From Thiorhodospira sibirica ATCC 700588 (GTDB taxonomy: Bacteria > Pseudomonadota > Gammaproteobacteria > Ectothiorhodospirales > Ectothiorhodospiraceae), in assembly GCF_000227725.2 (NCBI RefSeq), contig NZ_MU255056.1, positions 1,103,591 through 1,167,590 of the forward strand: 64,000 nucleotides of DNA. Direction: 5' to 3'. The notes beneath the pieces are model-generated. The model saw nothing but the letters and a program-made list of their open reading frames with translations, ran no database searches and was not told where the DNA came from. Positions 55,010-64,000 of this stretch are shown one piece after another; within the stretch, counting starts at the first letter, position 1; each line of letters opens with the position of its first letter. Made by a program: the position numbers and the translations under genes.

Positions 55010-57418
55010 TTAAAAAATGGACTCCGGGGGTAATTGCCAGCGGGCAGCGGGGGTGCCGCCATCATAGGTCGGTTGCTGGGCAATCTTGAGCAATTGCTCG
55101 GAGGTCAGCGCCTCGACCAGACCGCCAGGGCTATCCCCGCTCAGACGCCGCCCGGTGGCGGGATCAATGCGCACCGTCACCAACCCTTCAGGAAGCGGCG
55201 GTTCAATGTCAGGATATTGCGTCAAAGCCTGTTCCATGAAGTTGATCCAGATCGGCAAGGCCGCTGAAGCACCGGTTTCCCGTCCGCCCAGCGAGCTTGA
55301 ACGGTCAAAACCCACCCAGGCGGTGGCTGCCAATTGCGGATGATAACCGCTAAACCAGGCATCGCGTAAATCATTGGTGGTTCCCGTTTTGCCGGCCAAA
55401 TCGGTGCGGCGCAGGGCCTTGGCGCGTTGTCCGGTGCCGGAGCGGATGACTTCTTGCAAAATGGAGTTCATCTGATAGGCATGGGCCGGATCCATGACGC
55501 GTTGGGCCTCAATGCCCTGAGGGTCGCGATAGCTACCCGGAATATGGGTACATGGCTGGGGACAGGCGCGCCGTTGCGGTGCGGCAAATACCACGCGACC
55601 GTGCGCGTCATAGACGGTCTCAATCACCCAGGGGCTAATTTTAAAGCCGCCATTGGCAAACACCGCATACGCCGCCGTCAATTCCAGCGGCGTAACCGTA
55701 CCGCTACCCAAGGCCATCGACAGGCGGCGCGGCTGGGTGCGCAGATTCAAGCCAAAGCGGTCAAGGTATTCATGCGCGTAAGCAACGCCCACCGTGTCCA
55801 GCAAGCGAATCGCCACCAGATTGCGCGATTGCGCCATGGCCTCACGCAGCCGGGTTGGCCCATAAAAGCGGCCACTGTAATTTTCCGGACGCCAAAAACC
55901 GCCCGGAAGGGAGGGATCACGAATCACAATCGGGGCATCGTTGATCACGCTGGCGGGTGAATAGCCTTGGGCAAAGGCTGCCGCAAAAATAAAGGGTTTA
56001 AAGGCCGAACCGGCCTGACGTTCTGCCTGAACCGCCCGATTGAAATGGCTCTGAAAAAAATCATAGCCACCCACCAAGGCGAGCACCGCCCCATCCGCTG
56101 GATTCAACGCCACCAGGGCACCACCCACCTCGGGAACCTGCGAAAGTTTCCAGTTTGTCGCCGCATCATCGACCGCCATGACGCGAACAATCTGCCCCGG
56201 TGCAAGCACCTCATCAACCCGCCGGATGGCCGGGCCGCGTCGCGATTCACTGATATAACGCCGTGCCCAGGAAACCGCCGCTAAATCCAATGCAATATAG
56301 CGCCCACCGCCCAGATACACGCGCGCTTTTTGCGCGTCTGCACTCATGACCAGGGCCGGCAACAGCCAGCCGCCCACCCGGGCAAAATTTGCCAGTTCGC
56401 GATCCCAGGCGGCCTCATCGGCATGGCGGGACAAATCCAGGCTGGCCTCGGGGCCACGATAACCGTGCCGGGTGTCGTATTCCATCAAGCCCAGCCGCAG
56501 CGCATCATTGGCCGCAGCCTGCAGGTGCGCATCCACACTGGTGATGACCCGATAGCCCTCAGTATAGGCCCGCTCGCCAAAACGGCTGATCATTTCCAGG
56601 CGCGCCATTTCGCCCACATAGGCAGCACTGAGCTCAATGGTCGGGGTGTGCATACGGGCCGTCACGGGGGCAGAGAGCGCCGTTTTGAATTCATCTTCGC
56701 TGATATATCCCAGATGAAACATACGCCCCAGGACATAGTTGCGTCGGGCAATGGCGCGGGCGGGATTGTTGATCGGGTTGGCGGCAGAGGGGGCTGTGGG
56801 CAGTCCGGCAATCATGGCCACCTGCGCCAGATTGAGCTGATCCAGCGTCGTTCCGTAATACACATGGGCGGCGGCAACCACGCCATAGGCCCGCTGCCCC
56901 AGATAAATCTTGTTCAGGTACAGCTCAAAGATCTCATCTTTGCTCAGCTCACGCTCAATCTTGAGCGCCAGAAAAATCTCCGTGAGTTTGCGGGTATAGG
57001 TTTTGTCACGGTGCAGGAAGAAGTTGCGGGCAATCTGCATGGTGATCGTGCTGCCGCCCTGGGTGCGCTCGCCGGTAGTTGCAAGATTCAAGGCAGCGCG
57101 TAAAATGCCCTGGTAATCCACGCCGGGGTGTTCGTAAAAGCGGTCATCTTCGGCCGCCAGAAAGGCCAGTTGCACTAACGTGGGCACGGCACTTAAGACG
57201 ATGGGCTGGCGCCGCTGTTCGCCATATTCAGAGATTAACAGGCCATCGCGGCTAAAGACACGCAGCGGGACCTGCAGCTGTACATCGCGCAGGGTTTCAA
57301 CGTCTGGCATGTCCTTTGCTAGATAAATATAAACCCCTAAGGCACCGAACAGGCCAAAGGTCAGCAAGGCGAGGAGCGTTCCCATGCCCCAACGTAGAAA
57401 TCCAAGAACAAATCTCAT
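55010..57418 (-). CDS. mrcA: penicillin-binding protein 1A
   Basis: Bifunctional peptidoglycan synthase, 802 residues. An N-terminal membrane helix comes first. The transglycosylase domain has AAEDDRFYEHPGVDYQGILR and QGGSTITMQIARNFFL. The OB-like insert follows, then the transpeptidase domain with the active Ser in AGSAFKPF, the SRN triad in AQSRNLV and KTGTT. It is divergent from pilM, an arrangement common in gammaproteobacteria. Confidence 0.97.
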   Translation of the reverse strand: MRFVLGFLRWGMGTLLALLTFGLFGALGVYIYLAKDMPDVETLRDVQLQVPLRVFSRDGLLISEYGEQRRQPIVLSAVPTLVQLAFLAAEDDRFYEHPGVDYQGILRAALNLATTGERTQGGSTITMQIARNFFLHRDKTYTRKLTEIFLALKIERELSKDEIFELYLNKIYLGQRAYGVVAAAHVYYGTTLDQLNLAQVAMIAGLPTAPSAANPINNPARAIARRNYVLGRMFHLGYISEDEFKTALSAPVTARMHTPTIELSAAYVGEMARLEMISRFGERAYTEGYRVITSVDAHLQAAANDALRLGLMEYDTRHGYRGPEASLDLSRHADEAAWDRELANFARVGGWLLPALVMSADAQKARVYLGGGRYIALDLAAVSWARRYISESRRGPAIRRVDEVLAPGQIVRVMAVDDAATNWKLSQVPEVGGALVALNPADGAVLALVGGYDFFQSHFNRAVQAERQAGSAFKPFIFAAAFAQGYSPASVINDAPIVIRDPSLPGGFWRPENYSGRFYGPTRLREAMAQSRNLVAIRLLDTVGVAYAHEYLDRFGLNLRTQPRRLSMALGSGTVTPLELTAAYAVFANGGFKISPWVIETVYDAHGRVVFAAPQRRACPQPCTHIPGSYRDPQGIEAQRVMDPAHAYQMNSILQEVIRSGTGQRAKALRRTDLAGKTGTTNDLRDAWFSGYHPQLAATAWVGFDRSSSLGGRETGASAALPIWINFMEQALTQYPDIEPPLPEGLVTVRIDPATGRRLSGDSPGGLVEALTSEQLLKIAQQPTYDGGTPAARWQLPPESIF

Positions 57419-57772
57419 GATAAGCGCGCTTGATGGAGAGGTTTTTAAGGGTGCTTCATCAAAAAATGATCACTGCGTCTCAAAAAAACAATGAAGAAAG
57501 GATCGCATTTTTATAAAATTACACTAGCAATAGTGGGCAGTTAGGTCTACTATTTAAACAGGATTAGCAGGTTGCCAAAGGCTTGCATTTACTGCTCCAT
57601 ATAGGCTAATAAAGGGAGGTTAGAGCCAACCCATATCTGCTGTAGCATGAGCCATGGATACCTTGATGGCGTGGATGTCGGTCTGCTAAGGCAGTGTCAG
57701 GAGCCTCCGTTTGCCTGTGGAGAGGGAAAGGGGCAAACCCCGACCACATTATAACCTCATTTAGAGTGTGCC
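57419..57772. other. mrcA-pilM divergent intergenic region
   Basis: 354 bases, more A+T-rich than its surroundings, with no gene. A possible promoter for pilM is TTGCAT (57583-57588), 17 bases, then CTAATA (57606-57611); the -10 is weak. An A-rich stretch at about 57460-57500 may belong to the mrcA promoter. No repeats of families A or B were seen here. Confidence 0.35.
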
Positions 57773-58834
57773 ATGATCGGATTGCGTCGAAAAAGCCAGT
57801 CGTTGCTCGGGATCGACATCACCTCCACTTCCGTCAAAATGGTGGAGCTCAGCCGTATGGGAAAAACATACCGAGTGGAAAGCTATGCCGTGGATCCCTT
57901 GCCCAACAACGCAGTGTTGGAAAAAAACATCCAGGAAGTGGATGCCGTCGGTGATGCCATCAAGCGGGCCTACCGGCGCTCAGGCAGCAAAACCCGTCTG
58001 TGTGCCATGGCCGTGCCCTCATCTGCCGTTATCACCAAAGTCTTGAGCATGCCCGCCTCGCTCAAACACGATGAAATGGAAGCACAGATCCAAATGGAAG
58101 CCGATCAATACATCCCCTACTCGCTGGAAGAAGTCAATCTGGATTTTGAAGTCATCGGCCCCTCCCCCAAGAACCCTGAAACCGTCGAAGTGTTGCTGTC
58201 TGCCTCGCGCAGTGAAAATGTCGAGATGCGCGTGGCCGCCGCAGAGCAGGCCGGCCTGACACCCCAGGTCATGGATGTAGAAGCCTATGCCATTGAACAT
58301 GTGCTGCCACTGCTGATGTTACAAAATCCCAAGCTAGACCCCAATGCCACCATTGCCATTGCCGACATTGGTGCGACCATGACCTCCATCACCGTGTTTA
58401 AAAATCAGCGGCTCATCTACACCCGAGAACAGACTTTTGGCGGGCGCCAGTTGACAGAAGAAATCATGCGTCACTACGGCATGAGTTATGACGAAGCCGG
58501 ACGTGCCAAAAAGGAAGGCGGGCTGCCCGAAAATTACCTGATTGACGTGCTGGAGCCGTTCAAGGAAATGATGGTGCAGCAAGTGAATCGTTTTTTACAA
58601 TTTTTCTTTGCCTCCGGCACCGAAGAAACCCTCGATCAAATTATCCTCGCGGGGGGCTGTGCCGCCATTCCGGGGGTTGATGACTTGTTGGAGGCACAAG
58701 CGGGTACACCGACACAAATTGCCAACCCCTTTGCCCAGATGGGACTCAACGCTCGCGTTGATCCACAGCGTATCGGCAATGATGCGCCATCCCTGATTAT
58801 CGCCTCAGGCCTGGCCTTAAGGAGCTTTGACTGA
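57773..58834 (+). CDS. pilM: PilM type IV pilus inner-membrane platform protein
   Basis: 353 residues, actin-like fold. It starts MIGLRRKSQSLLGIDITSTS (phosphate-1 loop), with later PDIGATMTS-like (IADIGATMTSITVFKNQRLI) and ILAGGCAAIPGVDDLLEA. PilM sits on the cytoplasmic side and binds the N-terminal tail of PilN. Its last base is the first of pilN (TGATG), so the two are coupled. Confidence 0.96.
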   Translation: MIGLRRKSQSLLGIDITSTSVKMVELSRMGKTYRVESYAVDPLPNNAVLEKNIQEVDAVGDAIKRAYRRSGSKTRLCAMAVPSSAVITKVLSMPASLKHDEMEAQIQMEADQYIPYSLEEVNLDFEVIGPSPKNPETVEVLLSASRSENVEMRVAAAEQAGLTPQVMDVEAYAIEHVLPLLMLQNPKLDPNATIAIADIGATMTSITVFKNQRLIYTREQTFGGRQLTEEIMRHYGMSYDEAGRAKKEGGLPENYLIDVLEPFKEMMVQQVNRFLQFFFASGTEETLDQIILAGGCAAIPGVDDLLEAQAGTPTQIANPFAQMGLNARVDPQRIGNDAPSLIIASGLALRSFD

Positions 58835-59379
58835 TGTCGCGGATCAACTTACTGCCCTGGCGTGAACAAAAACGCCAGGAACAACAGCGCGAATTTTCGA
58901 TCATCGCCGGTTTTGCCGCCGTATTGGCCTGTATCGGCGTCTTTTATGCCTACACGCATGTCAACGGCCTGATTGAATATCAGCAAAACCGCAACACCTT
59001 TTTGCAAAATGAGATCCGCCTTATGGATCGGCAGATCGCCGAAATTAAAGAACTGCAAGCCACGCGTGACGCCCTGGTCGCACGCATCAACATCATCCAG
59101 CAATTACAAAGCAGTCGTCCGGTGGTGGTGCATCTGTTCGATGAGCTGGTGACCACCTTGCCCAACGGAATGCATCTCACCTCCGTGGTGCAGCGCGGTA
59201 ACTCGCTAGAAATCAATGGTCGCGCCGAGTCCAATGCGCGTATCTCGGCGTTTATGCGCAACCTTGAAGACTCTCCCTGGTTTAATGAGCCGGTGTTACA
59301 GGTCATCGAGGTGCAGGTGCAAAATAACCAGCGCCTGAGCCATTTCCGTCTCACTGTACAGCAAAAAAACCCGAGTTAG
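58834..59379 (+). CDS. pilN: PilN type IV pilus assembly protein
   Basis: 181 residues. The cytoplasmic tail MSRINLLPWREQKRQEQQRE carries the PilM-binding INLLPWR motif. One membrane helix follows (about 22-42), then a periplasmic coiled coil and a ferredoxin-like domain. It pairs with PilO. It starts on the pilM stop and ends 13 bases before pilO. Confidence 0.96.
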   Translation: MSRINLLPWREQKRQEQQREFSIIAGFAAVLACIGVFYAYTHVNGLIEYQQNRNTFLQNEIRLMDRQIAEIKELQATRDALVARINIIQQLQSSRPVVVHLFDELVTTLPNGMHLTSVVQRGNSLEINGRAESNARISAFMRNLEDSPWFNEPVLQVIEVQVQNNQRLSHFRLTVQQKNPS

Positions 59380-59392
59380 GCAGGGGGCCATC

Positions 59393-59980
59393 ATGAATAT
59401 GCAAATGGATCTCGACTTAAACAATATTGATCTCAAAAATATTGGCTCGGCACCGGCACCGATCAAGGCCATTGCCATCGTGTTAATCATGGCGCTGATC
59501 GGCGGAGGCGGATACTATTTTATCATCAAAGACCAGCTACTGCAGCTTGACAGGGTCGAGCAGCAGGAACGCACCCTGCGCCAAAGTTTTGAAGCCAAAC
59601 AGCGCCAGGCCGCCAATCTGGAAGCCTATAAAGACCAAATTGAAGAAATGCGCCGCATGTTGGGAACCATGCTGCGTCAGCTGCCTAACCGCACGGAAAT
59701 CCCCCGCCTGCTGGTAGATATTTCCCAAACGGGGTTAGCGGCAGGTTTGGAGATTGAGCTGTTTAGGCCAGAGCGCCCTGTGCCAAGGGGGTTTTACGAA
59801 GAAAACCCCATTCAGCTACGCATGAAAGGCAATTATGAGCAGATTGCCAACTTTACCAGCGGCGTTGCCGAGCTCCCGCGTATCGTTACCTTGCATAATG
59901 TGAATCTGCAATCCGAGCAGGACGGGCGAATGTTGGTCATTCAGGCAACTGCCCGCACTTACCGTTACCTGGAAAACTGA
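59393..59980 (+). CDS. pilO: PilO type IV pilus assembly protein
   Basis: 195 residues: short cytoplasmic start, a membrane helix at about 22-42 (IKAIAIVLIMALIGGGGYYF), a coiled coil to about 90, then a periplasmic domain (GLAAGLEIELFRPERPVPRG, FYEENPIQLRMKGNYEQI). Forms heterodimers with PilN and aligns PilP/PilQ with the inner-membrane complex. Confidence 0.96.
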   Translation: MNMQMDLDLNNIDLKNIGSAPAPIKAIAIVLIMALIGGGGYYFIIKDQLLQLDRVEQQERTLRQSFEAKQRQAANLEAYKDQIEEMRRMLGTMLRQLPNRTEIPRLLVDISQTGLAAGLEIELFRPERPVPRGFYEENPIQLRMKGNYEQIANFTSGVAELPRIVTLHNVNLQSEQDGRMLVIQATARTYRYLEN

Positions 59981-60062
59981 TCATGGTCGGCCTGCATCTC
60001 GCTACAATCTGCGTAGTCGGCAAACTGCAAATACTGGACTCACCCTTCAGGAGAGCAAACGC

Positions 60063-60590
60063 ATGCGTCATCTAAGCACGCTCTTGGCCGTCCTGTTGAT
60101 TCTGGGATTGAGCGGCTGCGCCGGCGATATGTCCGATCTGGAGCGCTATGCTCGCGAGGTTAAGGCCCGTCCGGGGGGGCGCATTGAGCCTGTTCCAGAA
60201 CTCAAGCCCTATCAAAGCTTTGTGTATCCAGGGCATGAACGCAACCCCTTTGACGCCGGGATTTTTGCTACCCGCGTGATCGAAGATGATCCTACGGCCC
60301 CTGCGGTTGCCGGTATCCGGCCTGACCAATACCGCACGCGTGAATTTTTGGAAAGTTTCCCCTTGGATACCTTGCGGATGGTAGGTACACTGACGCGCGA
60401 TGAAGACTTTTATGTTCTCATCCGTACCCCAGATCGTAGCATTCAGCGCGTGAGTCTGGGCAACTACATGGGGCAAAATCACGGCAGAATTACGGGAATC
60501 AGCCAAACTGGCGTTGAACTGATGGAAATAGTGCCAGATGGTCACGGTGGGTACATGGAGCGCGAGACAACGATCGCGCTATCAGAATAG
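60063..60590 (+). CDS. pilP: PilP type IV pilus lipoprotein
   Basis: 175 residues with a lipoprotein signal (LLAVLLILGLSGC, lipobox LSGC). A disordered linker follows, then a beta-sandwich domain from about residue 95 (LDTLRMVGTLTRDEDFYVLI, GQNHGRITGISQTGVELMEI). PilP links PilNO to the PilQ secretin. AGGAG precedes the ATG by 9 bases. pilQ follows after 13 bases. Confidence 0.96.
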   Translation: MRHLSTLLAVLLILGLSGCAGDMSDLERYAREVKARPGGRIEPVPELKPYQSFVYPGHERNPFDAGIFATRVIEDDPTAPAVAGIRPDQYRTREFLESFPLDTLRMVGTLTRDEDFYVLIRTPDRSIQRVSLGNYMGQNHGRITGISQTGVELMEIVPDGHGGYMERETTIALSE

Positions 60591-60603
60591 AGGCAAGATA
60601 ACA

Positions 60604-63080
60604 ATGAAACCGGCAAATCCTATTTATTACACAGCAACCGCCAGACCCTTTCGCGTCACCGTGCCCGACGCTGATCATGACGCCTTGCGATTTTGGACGC
60701 GCTGGGTATTTATCAGTGTCTTGATGCTGATGATGGGCAGCGCCGGTCATGTTTATGCCCAGACGCCCCAGGAAGCACCGCGTAACGCGCTTACCCAGCT
60801 GCGTCATGTGAGTTTGCCTGGCGACCGTTTGCAAGTGGTACTGGATTTTGAGCAGGCCCTGATCGCTGAACCCGGCTCGTTCAGCATCGAAAACCCGGCC
60901 CGCCTGGCCTTCGATTTTGTAGCTACCCGCAACAGCCTCAGCACCCGCACGCATCCCGTCAACGTGGGTCTTGTGCAATCGGTGAATGCCGTTGAAGCCG
61001 ATGGGCGCACCCGCGTGGTACTCCATCTAACCCACATGATGCGCTATGAAACCCGCATAGACAATCAGCAATTTACCATCTTACTAACGCCCAGAGAGTC
61101 AACCGCCAGCCGCGACCGGCCTATTCAGCCGCTGATTGCGGACCAGGTAGTGACTGAAGAAGAACCCATTCCAATGCCTGAGGCAGTCCCAGTTCCGCCA
61201 CCGCCGACCGTAGTTGCACCCGGTTATGCACCCCCCCCCTACCTTCACTGGCCGACGAAGCTCAGCGTTCCCCCTTGTGGCAGGTGCGCGAAGTACGTCC
61301 CATGGAGGTAACGCCGCCGTCAAGCGTTGTGGCAACCGCACCCTCCCCCGTCACCACACCCGCGCCACCCGGCAGACCTGCGGTATCCGCAACAGATACG
61401 CGGCGCATTGAAAATGTAGATTTTCGCCGGGGTGAAGGAGGTGAGGGCCGCGTTATCATTGATTTGAGTGACCCCGCAATCTTGGTGGATATGCGCGAGC
61501 GGGCCAATGAGGTTGAATTGATGTTCCCCCGCACCGCGTTACCGCAACGTCTTGAACGCCGCCTGGATACCACGGATTTTGCTACACCAGTCAACACCAT
61601 TGATACCCGACGTGAGGCTGACCGGGTGCGCATGACCATCGCCCTGACCGGTGCCTATGACCTGCTATCCTGGCAGGCGGATGGTCGCTATACCCTGGAA
61701 GCGCGGCCCTTAAGCGATCAGGAACGCGCCGACATCGAACGCGAACGCTTTGCCTACACCGGTGAACGCCTGTCCTTGAATTTTCAGGATATTGAAGTGC
61801 GTTCAGTGTTGCAGTTACTGGCGGATTTTACCGATCTGAACATCGTCGTCAGCGATACCGTCAGCGGCAATATTACCTTAAGATTGCGCAATGTCCCTTG
61901 GGATCAGGCCCTGGAGCTGATTCTGGTCACCAAAGGACTGGATCAGCGCCAAAGCGGTAGCGTGATCTATGTGGCCCCGGCGCAGGAAATCGCCGAGCGG
62001 GAGCGCCAACAACTGGAAGCCCAGCGCCAGGTGCGCGAGTTGGAACCGCTGCGCACTGAATTTATCCGCCTGGATTACGTGAAAGCGGGTGAGATTGCGC
62101 AAATTATTCGCTCAGAAAGCACCCGCACCGTGCAATCTGATGTGGCAGGCGTAGATCGCAACGTCAGAGGATTTTTATCCAATCGCGGCCACCTGGAAGT
62201 CCACGACGCCACGAATACCCTGTTGATTCGTGATACGGCGACCCAGATCGCTGAGATTCGTACACTCATCGCCGCCCTGGACATTCCGGTGCAACAGGTT
62301 TTGATTGAAAGCCGTATTGTTATTGCGGCAGAGACCTTTATGCGTGATTTAGGCACCCGCTTTGGGGTCACCGGCGGGCGTCGTGAAGGCGATACCACCT
62401 ATGCTACGAGTGGATCCATTCCGGCCAGCAGTAGTATTGTCGGTGGTGGTCGCGTTGATCCTACGGGAATTGGATTGAATGATCGTTTAAATGTTTCTTT
62501 ACCGAGAACATTGGCTTCAACGGGACAAGGGCAGATTGCGTTTTCCATTTTGCGCCCAGATGTTTTGCTGGATCTGGAAATTTCAGCGGCCCAGCACGAA
62601 GGACGTTCAGAGTCATTAGCCAGCCCCAGGCTTATTACTTCTAACGGCAAGACGGCCAGTATCACTCAGGGAACACAAATTCCTTATCGGCAAGACACTG
62701 ATGAAGGTGGGCGTGGCCAGACTGAGTTTAAAGATGCAACCCTGGAAACGGAGGTCACCCCACAAATTACCCCCAATGGCAACCTGATTTTAGAAATAAT
62801 GGTGAAGAAGGATGAGCCTGACTGGGTTAATGCGGTTGAGGGACAGCCAGCCATCGCAACACGAAGAATCAATACACAAGTGTTTTTACGCAATGGCGAA
62901 ACCGTCGTGCTCGGCGGTATTTATGAAACATCGAGTTCATCAGGTCAGACCAAAGTCCCATTGCTCGGCGATATTCCGGTCGTTGGTGCCATGTTTCGTA
63001 ACAATAGCCGTAGCAGTGAAAAAAGAGAGCTCCTTATTTTTGTGACGCCTAAAATTGTAGATCAAAGCACGATCAACTAG
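60604..63080 (+). CDS. pilQ: PilQ type IV pilus secretin, interrupted by frameshift
   Basis: Outer-membrane secretin through which the pilus passes. The first frame runs from ATG 60604 to 61311: signal region (WVFISVLMLMMGSAGHVYAQ) and a first AMIN domain. The second frame, open past 61275 to 63080, holds a second AMIN domain, STN/N0 (LNFQDIEVRSVLQLLADFTD), N1 and the secretin domain (VTPQITPNGNLILEIMVKKD, VPLLGDIPVVGAMF). The break is at nine C (61231-61239); ten or seven would join the frames as ...PLPSLADEAQRSPLWQ. An error, a null or phase variation are possible. Confidence 0.92.
61231..61239 (+). other. nine-C tract at the pilQ frameshift
   Basis: C9 between GCA and TACC in the Pro-rich linker of pilQ. 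Length 9 puts the secretin domain out of frame with the signal peptide. Confidence 0.85.
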
Positions 63081-63158
63081 CGTTCACGTCTGCTTGCTAA
63101 AACAGAACCGGATTTTTAATGCCGCACCCTGATATTTTGGATTATCGGAGTCATCCTT

Positions 63159-64000
63159 ATGTATAAGTTTTTCACCTCGCTGTTTATCATGATATTTGCC
63201 TTGACGCTGGCAGGGTGCGGCGGTGGAGAAGGCGGTGGCTCCGGCCTGTTTGGCGGGGAGTCGATTCAGGTCAAGATTCAGGTCGCCAATGCCACGATCC
63301 CGGCAAACCTGAACAATGAAGAGCCTAATCTGTTCCGCCCCACCACCACCGAGGTCAATGTCTTGGTGCAGGATAAAGCCACCGGGCGCGGAATGCAGGG
63401 CATGGTCGTCAACCTCAACGTCAATGACGTGCGTCACGGCTATCTGACCACCCTGGAAGAAAGTGGTGGGGAATTTACCACCCCCATGGGTCAAACCACC
63501 GCGACCACTTCTGGTGGCGGCTTTGCCAAATTCTTCTTCACCAGTTACAGCGAAGCAGGCACGGCAACCCTGACGGCATCCGTTACTGATCCCAATGGTG
63601 GAGCCACCGTCAACGCCAGAACCACGATTGAAATTGTCGGCGAAGTGCGCGAAGTACAAAACCTCACCTTCACCGGCCCCTACATTGAGGCCCTGCTCAC
63701 CGGCGCCACCCGCTTTGGCAGTGCCACCTTACAAAACGGCACCTACAGCCGCGTCATCAGCGTCACCGCCACCGATCACCAGGGCAACCCGGTCAATCCC
63801 AACACGCCGATTTTCTTCTCACTGATCGACGCCCCGATTATTGACTACCCGCAAAGCGGCTGGGGACGCTTTGCCATCACTGGCACCAATGCCAATCCCG
63901 CAGAAAACGGCTTTGACTTACACGCCCCCGGCGGCAACTTTCTGAATCGGGGAGCGCGCTTAAATGACCGCGTCGTGCTTGATCCCCATATCAACGCGCC
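63159..64000 (+). CDS. lipoprotein with Ig-like domains, partial
   Basis: Open to the window edge; at least 280 residues. The signal FFTSLFIMIFALTLAGC has a lipobox (LAGC) followed by a Gly-rich spacer (GGGEGGGSGLFGG). Then come beta-rich stretches (TEVNVLVQDKATGRG, GTATLTASVTDPNGGA, SRVISVTATDHQGNPVNPN) that look like bacterial Ig/invasin-type domains. Function unknown. It stands where aroK commonly follows pilQ. The start at 63159 follows ATCGGAG. Confidence 0.75.
   Translation, partial: MYKFFTSLFIMIFALTLAGCGGGEGGGSGLFGGESIQVKIQVANATIPANLNNEEPNLFRPTTTEVNVLVQDKATGRGMQGMVVNLNVNDVRHGYLTTLEESGGEFTTPMGQTTATTSGGGFAKFFFTSYSEAGTATLTASVTDPNGGATVNARTTIEIVGEVREVQNLTFTGPYIEALLTGATRFGSATLQNGTYSRVISVTATDHQGNPVNPNTPIFFSLIDAPIIDYPQSGWGRFAITGTNANPAENGFDLHAPGGNFLNRGARLNDRVVLDPHINA

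Noticed and set aside
1-64000. tRNA or rRNA genes
   Set aside because: I looked for T-loop-like GTTCGAATC patterns with acceptor stems and for rRNA-like stretches and saw none that hold up by eye; a covariance search would be decisive.

Overview
The window reads as chromosomal DNA of a motile, piliated gammaproteobacterium of fairly high G+C. The flagellar/chemotaxis gene order matches the Pseudomonas-type polar flagellum locus (fliMNOPQR-flhBAF-flhG-fliA-cheYZAB-motCD-parC-parP-cheW-DUF2802). Other typically gammaproteobacterial clusters are dedD-cvpA-purF and mrcA divergent from pilMNOPQ. A group 3b NAD(P)-linked [NiFe] hydrogenase and several repeat families suggest a non-model lineage, perhaps Chromatiales- or Thiotrichales-like. 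The species cannot be fixed from sequence reading alone.

Layout. 1-9521: flagellar export gate, C-ring parts, placement proteins FlhF/FlhG and sigma-28. 9867-19480: chemotaxis core, MotCD stator and the ParC/ParP system that puts chemosensory arrays at the pole. 19495-21998: a nest of decayed mobile DNA (an IS1-type element, an old tnpB fragment and a defective IS605-type element). 22114-28602: housekeeping genes dedD-cvpA-purF, an L,D-transpeptidase, cysM, a 3'-5' exonuclease and rlmD. 28603-35600: an accessory stretch with a DUF2442 fragment, a frameshifted glycosyltransferase, a type IV pilin, a truncated membrane/TPR protein, an IS1595 remnant, a nuclease-like gene flanked by inverted structured repeats and a BRO-family gene. 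35605-41244: a pabB-pabC fusion and a large hybrid histidine kinase. 41412-45539: four-gene hydrogenase operon. 45682-46939: permease and thioredoxin-like pair. 47035-48050: second copy of the defective IS605-type element. 48170-57418: gpmI, a DUF192 protein, a sigma-54 activator, a DUF6489 protein, htpG, a conserved hypothetical gene and mrcA. 57773-63080: pilMNOPQ, with pilQ broken by a frameshift in a nine-C tract. 63159-end: a partial lipoprotein.

How the genes work together. The first 19.5 kb builds, places and steers one polar flagellum: FlhF/FlhG set position and number, FliA drives late genes, CheA/W/Y/Z/B with ParC/ParP form the polar signalling array, and MotCD is a stator. PilMNOPQ with the separate pilin gene at 30328 supply type IV pili. 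The hydrogenase links H2 to NAD(P).

The most unusual content is non-coding. One structured repeat family (outer stem GTGGCGG/CCGCCAC with two internal hairpins) shows compensatory base changes and sits inside both defective tnpB copies. A second family of about 95 bp lies in inverted orientation around a nuclease-like gene, also with compensatory changes. A sharply bounded 14-mer (GAGCTTACACCTAG) occurs five times. A run of hairpins shares TGAAA loops. No CRISPR array, rRNA or tRNA gene was seen.
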